From assembly GCF_016463645.1 (NCBI RefSeq), contig NZ_JAEMQX010000012.1, forward strand, positions 1 to 56,987: a DNA stretch of 56,987 nt, in the 5' to 3' direction. How positions within the stretch are numbered: the first letter of the stretch is position 1; every line of letters starts with the position of its first letter. A program made the position numbers and the translations under genes. The notes beneath the pieces are model-generated. The model ran no database searches, was not told the origin of the DNA, and was given only the letters and a program-made list of their open reading frames with translations. Origin of the DNA: Sphingopyxis sp. (GTDB lineage Bacteria > Pseudomonadota > Alphaproteobacteria > Sphingomonadales > Sphingomonadaceae). Positions 8,981-15,302 of this stretch are shown in pieces.

Positions 8981-10188
8981 ACGCTCCCGAACCGGCGGTA
9001 GTGGCGCCGCACGACGTCGAAGGGCCCGAAGCCGTTGCGCCTGAGAGCCCCGACGGCTTTCGCCTCGGCGCCGAGCCGCCGCGTGTGATGCGTCTGTCGC
9101 GCAAGGCACTGGCGGCGATGGGCGGGACTGCCGGCGTCGTGATCGGAGGTGCGCTCCTCTACGCGCTACAGCCCGCAGACCCGAAGGATCCTGAGAACCT
9201 TTATCGCACGGAAGGTCGGGCCAGGGCCGACGCGCTTACGAGCGCCCCGGCGGATTATGGCTCGGTTCCCAAGCTTGGGCCGCCTCTGCCCGGTGACCTC
9301 GGCAGACCGATCGTCTCGGCTCAGGCCGACGGTAATCCGGTCCCGGTGCCTCCGATCGGCGGGCATTCCGCCACGGGCAGCCAAAATCCTGAAGAGCAAG
9401 CGCGCGCCCGAGCTGAGCAGGAGCGCGAAACCGCGCGCGCGAGCAGGCTGTTTCTCGGCTCGGGTACTGCGACGACCGAAGCAATCCCGCTTCCATTACC
9501 AACGCTCGCACGCGCCGGTGATGTGTCGACGGAACGTCCGACCACGGCCACTTCTCGCCGCGCATTTCTCGCCCAGGACAGCAAGGAGCCGGAAAGCGGC
9601 GAGCGTGTCCGTGCAGCCAGTTCGGCTCACATTCTTCAAGCGGGAAGCATCATTCCCGCCGCGCTTATCACCGCGATCCATTCTGACCTTCCCGGACAGG
9701 TGACCGCGCAGGTTACGCAGAATGTTTATGACAGCCCCACCGGCCACATATTGCTCATCCCGCAGGGCGCGCGACTGGTCGGCGAATATGACAGTGAGAT
9801 CTCGGCTGGCCAGGATCGGGTGCTGCTCGCGTGGGAGCGCCTCATCTTGCCCGGCGGTCGATCGATAGCGCTGGGGCGCGAACCGGGCACCGACGCAGCC
9901 GGCATGGCGGGCGTCGCAGACCGGACCAACTTTCATTGGGGACGGATGCTGCGCGCGGCCTTTGTGTCGACCTTGCTCGGCGTCGGTGCGGAACTGGGGA
10001 CGGATAGCGACGACCGGCTTGTCCGCGCTCTCCGTAGCGGGACCCAGGACAGCGCTGCCGAGACCGGGCGCAAGCTCGTCGAGCGCGAGCTTCGGGTGCC
10101 GCCGACGCTGACGATCCGGCCCGGCGCCACGTTGCGCGTGCTGGTGACGCGCGATCTCATCGTCGAGGCGGTGGGGGAGGTCCGGTGA
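8977..10188 (+). CDS. trbI: TrbI/VirB10-family protein
   Basis: A 403-residue protein that spans inner and outer membranes and gates the channel. It starts at a GTG inside the trbG stop (GTGA). A cytoplasmic N-terminus is followed by one membrane helix (ALAAMGGTAGVVIGGALLYA near residue 50), a Pro-rich periplasmic linker and the VirB10 core: LQAGSIIPAALITAIHSDLP, GQVTAQVTQNVYDSPTG, LLIPQGARLVGEYDS and the C-terminal PPTLTIRPGATLRVLVTRDL. All core motifs of the family are intact. Confidence 0.95.
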   Translation: MNAPEPAVVAPHDVEGPEAVAPESPDGFRLGAEPPRVMRLSRKALAAMGGTAGVVIGGALLYALQPADPKDPENLYRTEGRARADALTSAPADYGSVPKLGPPLPGDLGRPIVSAQADGNPVPVPPIGGHSATGSQNPEEQARARAEQERETARASRLFLGSGTATTEAIPLPLPTLARAGDVSTERPTTATSRRAFLAQDSKEPESGERVRAASSAHILQAGSIIPAALITAIHSDLPGQVTAQVTQNVYDSPTGHILLIPQGARLVGEYDSEISAGQDRVLLAWERLILPGGRSIALGREPGTDAAGMAGVADRTNFHWGRMLRAAFVSTLLGVGAELGTDSDDRLVRALRSGTQDSAAETGRKLVERELRVPPTLTIRPGATLRVLVTRDLIVEAVGEVR

Positions 10189-10406
10189 GCAAGCTTCGCC
10201 TGGGCGCGCTCGACGAGGAGAAGCCGGTCAAGCTCAGCGTCGAGCTCGGCGGTGCGCTGATGCGCGACCTCCGGGCCTATGCCGAGGTTCATGCAAAGCT
10301 CACTGGTCTTGCCGCTCCGCTTCCGGCGGAGCGGCTCGTGCCGGCGATGGTCGAGCGGTTTATCGCCGGTGACCGCGAGTTCAGCAAGCAGCGCCGCCGC
10401 GGATAG
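10185..10406 (+). CDS. DUF2274 domain protein
   Basis: A 73-residue soluble protein read from a GTG overlapping the trbI stop. The sequence MSKLRLGALDEEKPVKLSVE and the C-terminal ERLVPAMVERFIAGDREFSK fit DUF2274, a family found almost always just after trbI in alphaproteobacterial conjugative elements. Its function is unknown; a ribbon-helix-helix-like regulator is possible because of the KLSVELGGALMRDL segment, but that is inference. It is the last gene of the trb operon. Confidence 0.88.
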   Translation: MSKLRLGALDEEKPVKLSVELGGALMRDLRAYAEVHAKLTGLAAPLPAERLVPAMVERFIAGDREFSKQRRRG

Positions 10407-10476
10407 CCGCACGTGGGCGCAGCGCATCAGTAATCTAACGTCGGTTTTCTGGCGCAGCGGACTGCAAGGTGAAGCT

Positions 10477-10743
10477 TTGGCGAATTTGACCTCCGAACCC
10501 GGACCTCTTCATCCGACGTCGCCGCTATCGATCGAGCCGGTCAGCATGCGGATCCCTGATGCCTGCCGTTTTACGGGCATTAGCAGGAGCACGCTGTACC
10601 TGCTGATAAACCGAGGCGAGGTCGGAGTCGTCAAACTCGGATCTTCAACCTTGGTGCTCACGGAAAGCCTTCGTGACTTCATTCGTCGCCGACATGTCGA
10701 GCAGTTGGGGCAGCGTGGCGAGGAGGTTCCGTCGCGCGGATAG
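10477..10743 (+). CDS. AlpA/excisionase-type HTH DNA-binding protein
   Basis: A small winged-HTH protein. The segment RIPDACRFTGISRSTLYLLI then NRGEVGVVKLGSSTLVLTES matches the MerR-like excisionase/AlpA fold. Two starts are possible: a TTG at 10477 preceded by an AAGGTGAAG ribosome-binding site (88 residues), or an ATG at 10546 (65 residues, beginning just before the HTH). It lies last in the element, about 200 bases from the proposed attachment site. It could be a directionality factor for excision or a regulator; the position supports the first. Confident in the fold, less in the start. Confidence 0.8.
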   Translation: MANLTSEPGPLHPTSPLSIEPVSMRIPDACRFTGISRSTLYLLINRGEVGVVKLGSSTLVLTESLRDFIRRRHVEQLGQRGEEVPSRG

Positions 10744-10957
10744 TGGTGGCTTCGGAAAACAAATATAATATGGCCTTGGATCTGTTACAGCCAAATAAAT
10801 TCAGATCATAGTATAGACAAGGGAAGCGGGAAATGGCATTAGAAATTCACAGTCCAATATGTATCGCGTAAACTACGTAGGAACATGTGTGGGGACTGGG
10901 ATTTTGGAAGCTACGGTTTTAGAATTAATTCAGTAGGTTGCCTTCCTGCTTATTTAT
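10744..10957. other. AT-rich non-coding stretch at element end
   Basis: About 210 bases much richer in A and T than everything around, with runs such as AACAAATATAATATGG and TAGAATTAATTCAG. No open frame with a plausible start is present. This kind of stretch commonly carries integrase and excisionase arm-binding sites at the end of an integrative element; that function is inference from position. Confidence 0.6.
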
Positions 10958-10974
10958 TCCTCCGTCTCCGCCAC
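10958..10974 (+). other. Probable attachment site (tRNA-Ser 3'-end fragment)
   Basis: The bases TCCTCCGTCTCCGCCACC (10957-10974) read as the 3' part of a T stem, a seven-base acceptor strand CGTCTCC, discriminator G and CCA. Discriminator G with acceptor GGAGACG/CGTCTCC is usual for a tRNA-Ser. No tRNA body precedes it, so this is a fragment as left at one end by integration into a tRNA 3' end. It coincides with the change from AT-rich element end to GC-rich chromosome. Confidence 0.55.
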
Positions 10975-11137
10975 CTTCCCTCTTCCCGATCGGACCGAGC
11001 CGCTTCCCGGCACGAGCATATCGGCGCGCGCGGTCCGCATCGTCGATCGCTTCGGCTTTCCATGGCCTTTTTCGTGCCCCGATCGGCGAACCGCGCCCTT
11101 CGCGGAACCGTCGCTCCGGAAGGCGGAATCATATTGT

Positions 11138-11160
11138 AATTGAGAATCGTTCGCGATAAT
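11138..11160. promoter_or_regulatory. Fur-box-like operator
   Basis: The sequence AATTGAGAATCGTTCGCGAT resembles the 19-base Fur consensus of imperfect inverted hexamers (GAGAAT-C-GTTCGC core). It lies about 35 bases upstream of the PepSY gene. A closely related site occurs before the siderophore receptor gene at 17828. Iron-dependent repression of the downstream four-gene operon is therefore likely. Confidence 0.65.
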
Positions 11161-11192
11161 GCCGCGACATCCTTCCCGACCAGAATGTTCCG

Positions 11193-11837
11193 ATGCACGC
11201 ACCCACATCCTCGCGACCGGCGACCAGGAAAAGCCGGAAAGCCTTCTGGCTGAAACAGCTCCATATGTGGCACTGGATGAGCTCGGCCGTCAGCCTGATC
11301 GGCCTGCTGCTGTTCGCGATCACCGGTTTCACGCTCAATCACGCGGCCGATATCGAGGGGACGCCGGTCGTCACGCAGCAATCGGCGCAACTGCCGCCGG
11401 CGCTGCTCACACGCCTGAAGGCGGCGGTTCCCGACGCCGAAAAAGCGCCGCTGCCCGCCGACATCGCCGCGTGGGTCGAGCAAAGCTTCCCCGTCAAGGC
11501 GTCGGCCGATGCCGAATGGTCGGCGGACGAAGTCTATCTGCCCGCGCCGCGCCCCGGCGGCGACGCGTGGGTCGTGATCGACCTTGCGACGGGAGAGGCG
11601 TCGAGCGAAGTCACCGGCCGCGGCTGGATCTCCTACCTCAACGATCTCCACAAGGGCCGCAATTCGGGTGGCGAGTGGAGCCTGTTCATCGACATCTTCG
11701 CCTTCGCCTGCCTCGTCTTCGCGATCACCGGGTTGTTCCTGCTCCAGCTCCATTCGGCGAAACGCAGGAGCACCTGGCCGCTCGTCGGGCTGGGACTCGC
11801 GATCCCCGCCGTCATCGCGATCATCTTCATCCATTAG
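11193..11837 (+). CDS. PepSY-associated membrane protein
   Basis: A 214-residue inner-membrane protein. It begins with a basic stretch then FWLKQLHMWHWMSSAVSLIG, the PepSY-associated TM signature with histidines able to bind haem, and LLLFAITGFTLNHA. A periplasmic domain with GDAWVVIDLATGEASSE follows, then WISYLNDLHKGRNSGGEWSL and two C-terminal helices. Relatives act in ferric-siderophore reduction or membrane electron transfer. It heads an operon with DUF2271, DUF4198 and ApbE genes behind a Fur-like site, so a role in iron reduction is likely but inferred. Confidence 0.85.
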   Translation: MHAPTSSRPATRKSRKAFWLKQLHMWHWMSSAVSLIGLLLFAITGFTLNHAADIEGTPVVTQQSAQLPPALLTRLKAAVPDAEKAPLPADIAAWVEQSFPVKASADAEWSADEVYLPAPRPGGDAWVVIDLATGEASSEVTGRGWISYLNDLHKGRNSGGEWSLFIDIFAFACLVFAITGLFLLQLHSAKRRSTWPLVGLGLAIPAVIAIIFIH

Positions 11838-11847
11838 GGAGACCCTC

Positions 11848-12378
11848 ATGCAGCTTTCCACCCCTGCGCGCATCCTCGGCGGCACGATCGGCCTCGGTGC
11901 CGTGTTCGGCGCGCCCGCCTTCGCCGCCAACCCGGGCACGATGGACGTGACGATCAACATCCCGCGGCTGAAGGTCGCCGAATATCACAAGCCCTATGTC
12001 GCGATCTGGGTCGAAAAGGCGGGCGCCCCCGCAAAGACCGTCGCCGTCTGGTACGATTACGACATGAAGGCGAACGAGGGCACGAAATGGCTTCGCGACG
12101 TGCGCCAGTGGTGGCGCGCCGCGGGGCGCTCGATGACCTTCCCCGCGAATGGCATCACCGGCGCGACGCGCGCGCCCGGCGCACACAAGGTCTCCTTCAC
12201 GCGCGCGCAGCTCGGCGCCACCGCTCCGGGCCAGTACACGCTGGTGATCGAGGCGGCGCGCGAGGTCGGCGGCCGCGAGCTTCTGCGCATCCCCTTCACC
12301 TGGCCGGCAAAGGCCGGGACGGGCGGGCGCGCCGCCGGGACGACCGAACTGGGGGCCGTTTCGGTCGCCTTCCGCTAA
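11848..12378 (+). CDS. DUF2271 periplasmic protein, possible FMN carrier
   Basis: A 176-residue exported protein with signal peptide (cleavage near GAPAFAAN). The DUF2271 body contains VAIWVEKAGAPAKTVAVWYD, KWLRDVRQWWRAAG and NGITGATRAPGAHKVSF. The NGITGAT segment (residues 101-107) resembles the site at which ApbE attaches FMN to threonine in NqrC-type proteins, with T107 the candidate acceptor, and an ApbE gene follows two genes downstream. DUF2271 proteins are known to occur beside PepSY proteins. Flavin carriage is inference. The gene lies 10 bases after the PepSY gene. Confidence 0.85.
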   Translation: MQLSTPARILGGTIGLGAVFGAPAFAANPGTMDVTINIPRLKVAEYHKPYVAIWVEKAGAPAKTVAVWYDYDMKANEGTKWLRDVRQWWRAAGRSMTFPANGITGATRAPGAHKVSFTRAQLGATAPGQYTLVIEAAREVGGRELLRIPFTWPAKAGTGGRAAGTTELGAVSVAFR

Positions 12379-12396
12379 AGCTGAAAGGACAGGGAT

Positions 12397-13227
12397 ATGA
12401 AGAAGCGAATCTGGAGTTTCACCGCGACCGCCGCGCTCGCGGCGCTGGTCGCCGTTCCGGCCTCGGCGCATCGTCAATGGATGCTGCCGTCGTCGACCGT
12501 CCTCTCGGGCGATGACGTCTGGGTCACCGTCGACGCCGCGGTGTCGAACGACCTCTTCTATTTCGAGCACCAGCCGCTCCGCCTCGACGCGATGAAGGCA
12601 TGGGCGCCCGACGGCAGCGAGGCGGCGATCGAAAACAGGGCGACGGGGCGCTATCGCAGCACCTTCGACGTCCATCTGACGCAGAAGGGGACATGGCGCA
12701 TCGCTTCGGTCGCGGACATGCTGATGGGCAGCTATGACCTGAACGGCAAGACCGAGCGCCTGCCGCGCGGGACCACGGCCGCCAATCTCGCCGAGCGCAT
12801 CCCCGCCGGCGCAACCAATGTGAAGACCGCCGAGGCGAACAATCGCAACGAGATTTTCGTGACCGTCGGCGAACCGACGACGACCTTGTTCAAGCCGACG
12901 GGCAAGGGGATCGAGCTCGTCCCGGTGACGCATCCCAACGATCTCATCGCGGGCGAGGCGGCGACCTTCCGGTTCCTGCTCGACGGCAAACCCGCCGCGG
13001 GCCTGCCGGTCACGGTGATCCCCGGCGGTATCCGCTATCGCGACCAGCTCGGGCAGATGGACCTCAGGACCGGCGCCGACGGCGAGGTGGTCGTCAACTG
13101 GGCCGAACCCGGCCTCTATTGGCTGAACGTCACGACGCCGCAGGCCGGGCGCGAAGAGGGCGCGCCCGAGCCGGCACCGCAGCGCCGCGCGAGCTATGTC
13201 ACGACGCTGGAAGTGCTGGCACCCTGA
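12397..13227 (+). CDS. DUF4198 exported protein
   Basis: A 276-residue secreted protein. The signal peptide ends ALVAVPASAHRQWMLPS, and the HRQWMLPSSTVLSGDDVWVT start of the mature part is typical of DUF4198 (NikM/CbiK-like periplasmic domain). The protein is beta-rich, with a transthyretin-like segment near the C-terminus (EAATFRFLLDGKPAAGLPVT and GEVVVNWAEPGLYWLNVTTP). Members sit beside metal importers, and an N-terminal His after cleavage may bind metal. It lies 18 bases after the DUF2271 gene and its stop overlaps the likely start of the ApbE gene. Confidence 0.85.
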   Translation: MKKRIWSFTATAALAALVAVPASAHRQWMLPSSTVLSGDDVWVTVDAAVSNDLFYFEHQPLRLDAMKAWAPDGSEAAIENRATGRYRSTFDVHLTQKGTWRIASVADMLMGSYDLNGKTERLPRGTTAANLAERIPAGATNVKTAEANNRNEIFVTVGEPTTTLFKPTGKGIELVPVTHPNDLIAGEAATFRFLLDGKPAAGLPVTVIPGGIRYRDQLGQMDLRTGADGEVVVNWAEPGLYWLNVTTPQAGREEGAPEPAPQRRASYVTTLEVLAP

Positions 13228-14186
13228 CCGACCGCATCCTGATCCCCCGCGCGCTCACGCCCGCGGCCTTTGCCGGGCGTGACGCCGGGGCGATCGTCGA
13301 AAGCTTTTCCGGCGAGACGATGGGGACAAGCTGGTCGCTGCAGGCGGTATCGCCGCCTGCGGAGACGGAGGCCGGCGTGCAGGCGGCGCTCGACCGCGTC
13401 GTCGCGCAGATGAGCCAGTGGGAACCGGACTCCGACCTTTCACGCTTCAACTGCGCCGCACCCGGCGAATGGCACGATATTCCCGCCGAGTTCGGCCATG
13501 TCGTCGGGGAGGCGCTTGACATTGCACGCGCGAGCGGCGGCGCCTTCGATCCGGGTCTTGGCCGCATCACCGATGCATGGGGATTCGGTAGCGCGGGTCC
13601 GGTCGGCCATCCCCCCGTCGCCAGCGATCCGCCCGCAAGACGGACGATCGAATTCGACCCCGCGACGCGGCGCATCCGGCGCGGTGAGGCGGCGGCGCTC
13701 GACCTTTCGGGCATCGCGAAGGGCTATGGCGTCGACCTCGCCGCCGAATGGCTGCTGGGGCAGGGCGTACGGCACTTCCTGCTCGAGGTCGGCGGCGAAC
13801 TGCGCGGCGAGGGAATCCGGCCCGATGGCCAGCCGTGGTGGGTCGATGTCGAAATGCCGCCGACCTGCTCGCTTCCCGGCTGTCGTGTCGCGCTGCACGA
13901 TCTGTCGGTCGCGACCTCGGGTAATTATCGCCGCTATTTCAGTATGGATGGCGAGCATTATTCGCACAGCTTCGACCCCGCATCGGGGCGCCCGATCGTC
14001 AACGGCGTTTCTTCGGTCACGGTGCTGCATCGCCAGTGCATGGTGGCTGACGGATGGGCAACGGCGCTGACCGTGCTGGGGCCGCAGGCGGCGCTCGCGC
14101 TGGCCGAGGCACAGGGTCTCGCCGCCTGTATCGTTGAGGGCGACCGCGAATATATATCGCGCGCCTGGCGCACGATGATGGACTAG
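13224..14186 (+). CDS. apbE: FAD:protein FMN transferase (ApbE family)
   Basis: Transfers FMN from FAD to a threonine of a partner protein. Motifs: GETMGTSWSLQA near residue 33, SGGAFDPGLGRITDAWGFG, LDLSGIAKGYGVDLAAEWLL, LLEVGGELRGEG and YSHSFDPASGRPI, all standard for ApbE. No ATG, GTG or TTG lies at the expected place; the likeliest start is a CTG overlapping the preceding stop (CTGA), giving 320 residues. The first normal start in frame after it, ATG at 13319, would cut into the family's conserved TMGT motif. No signal peptide is visible although many ApbE proteins are exported. It ends the PepSY operon, and the DUF2271 protein is its likely substrate. Confidence 0.88.
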   Translation: MTDRILIPRALTPAAFAGRDAGAIVESFSGETMGTSWSLQAVSPPAETEAGVQAALDRVVAQMSQWEPDSDLSRFNCAAPGEWHDIPAEFGHVVGEALDIARASGGAFDPGLGRITDAWGFGSAGPVGHPPVASDPPARRTIEFDPATRRIRRGEAAALDLSGIAKGYGVDLAAEWLLGQGVRHFLLEVGGELRGEGIRPDGQPWWVDVEMPPTCSLPGCRVALHDLSVATSGNYRRYFSMDGEHYSHSFDPASGRPIVNGVSSVTVLHRQCMVADGWATALTVLGPQAALALAEAQGLAACIVEGDREYISRAWRTMMD

Positions 14187-14199
14187 AGTTCCATTATAT

Positions 14200-14272
14200 C
14201 GTCATCCCGGACTTGATCCGGGATCTATTGCCGCACGGAAGTTATGAATCCCGGATCAAGTCCGGGATGACG
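14200..14272. repeat. REP-like palindrome pair between convergent genes
   Basis: Two 25-base arms, CGTCATCCCGGACTTGATCC... at 14200-14224 and its exact reverse complement at 14248-14272, flank a 23-base spacer. Each arm is also a palindrome on its own. The repeat sits between the ends of the ApbE gene and the minus-strand oxygenase gene and could act as a two-way terminator. The same repeat type recurs at 44719 and 49671. Confidence 0.85.
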
Positions 14273-14293
14273 AGTAAATTCAAACACTGTCCA

Positions 14294-14977
14294 TTAGCTG
14301 TCGGCCCACTGCCGCAGCAGATTGTGATAGACCCCCGTCAGGCGAACGACCGTCGCATCGCCCTGACCGAGCGCCGCTGCCGCGCCCTGAACCCCGATGT
14401 CGAGGTCGAACAGCAGGTTGCGCTGCCCTTGGTCGCGCACCATCGACTGGATCCACATGAAGCTGGCCACGCGCGTTCCCGATGTGACGGGTTCGACGCG
14501 ATGAACGGTCGTCGACGGATAGAGGATCATATGGCCGGCGGGCAATTTCAGACCCGGCTCTTGCGCAAAGCCTTCGATGACGAGGCCGCCGCCGTCATAG
14601 CTGTCGGGATCGGCAAGGAACAGCGTTGCCGACAGGTCGCTGCGCATGCGGAAATCGCTGCCGCGCCGCATACGGATCGCATTGTCGATATGGTCGCCGA
14701 AATTCTCGCCGCCCGCATAGCGGTTGAAATAGGGCGGATAGATTTTGAGCGGCAGCGCCGCCGCGATGAACAGGGGTGCGCGGCCCAGCGCGTCGAGAAC
14801 GATGCGCCCCGCCTCCGCGGCGGCTTCGCCGAATTCGGGAAGCTGCCGGTTGCGCTTCGCCAGCGCAGCCTGCGGACCCGACGTCTCGTTGCCGTCGATC
14901 CAGTCGGCGGCGTCGAGAATCGAGCGGAGCTTTGCGACGCCGTCGGCGTCGAGCACGTCGGGAATGATGCGGATCAT
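14294..14977 (-). CDS. PKHD-type Fe(II)/2-oxoglutarate oxygenase (PiuC/YbiX family)
   Basis: A 227-residue non-haem iron dioxygenase starting [20 protein letters not shown]; an upstream ATG at 15013 lies inside an inverted repeat and is unlikely. The iron ligands are visible: HxD in DHIDNAIRM near residue 95 and the distal His in [10 protein letters not shown] near residue 157, with the 2-oxoglutarate-binding Arg in [10 protein letters not shown]. PiuC genes typically follow Fiu/PiuA siderophore receptor genes, as here. The substrate is not known. Expression probably follows the Fur-controlled receptor gene upstream. Confidence 0.9.
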   Translation of the reverse strand: MIRIIPDVLDADGVAKLRSILDAADWIDGNETSGPQAALAKRNRQLPEFGEAAAEAGRIVLDALGRAPLFIAAALPLKIYPPYFNRYAGGENFGDHIDNAIRMRRGSDFRMRSDLSATLFLADPDSYDGGGLVIEGFAQEPGLKLPAGHMILYPSTTVHRVEPVTSGTRVASFMWIQSMVRDQGQRNLLFDLDIGVQGAAAALGQGDATVVRLTGVYHNLLRQWADS

Positions 14978-14989
14978 GGCGCCGCTTCT

Positions 14990-15255
14990 AGGGTCGGAAT
15001 CCATGAATTGCACGTTCGAGGCGTCGAAATGGCGAAGATATCGCGTTCAGGCGGATGCCGCGGGTAGCATCGCTACCCGCAGGGCCGCGTGGATGCGAGA
15101 TCGAAGCCATTTCGGCGTCCCTTCGGGATTTGATCGGTTTTGCCCATGGCTTCGTCGGAAAGTATTGAAATATCGACATATTCCTGCGCCTTGCCTCCTC
15201 GCCCCGAGCAAAATCGCTTCAAACCTCGAACGTGCAATTCATGGATTCCGACCCT
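14990..15255. repeat. Nested inverted-repeat segment upstream of the oxygenase gene
   Basis: A perfect 32-base inverted repeat: left arm 14990-15021 (begins AGGGTCGGAATCCATGAATT) and right arm 15224-15255. Between them lie further palindromes, for example GCGGGTAGC-ATC-GCTACCCGC near 15060-15080 and a CGAAATGGC...GCCATTTCG pair. As a result both strands encode the same ten residues [10 protein letters not shown] at the ends of short frames. No transposase is present. It fills the gap between the receptor and oxygenase genes and holds no convincing gene. Confidence 0.85.
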
Positions 15256-15302
15256 GAGCTGAAAGGGGCGGGAACGGCAATCGCCGCGCCCGCCCATCGG
15301 GA

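Noticed and set aside
14978..15013. Upstream ATG for the PiuC-type oxygenase ([12 protein letters not shown])
   Set aside because: It would extend the protein into the inverted repeat; the family starts at MIRIIPDVL.
14988..15297. Short frames on both strands ending [10 protein letters not shown], or beginning with [15 protein letters not shown] sequence
   Set aside because: The identical ends are produced by the 32-base inverted repeat; there is no ribosome-binding site or conserved domain.
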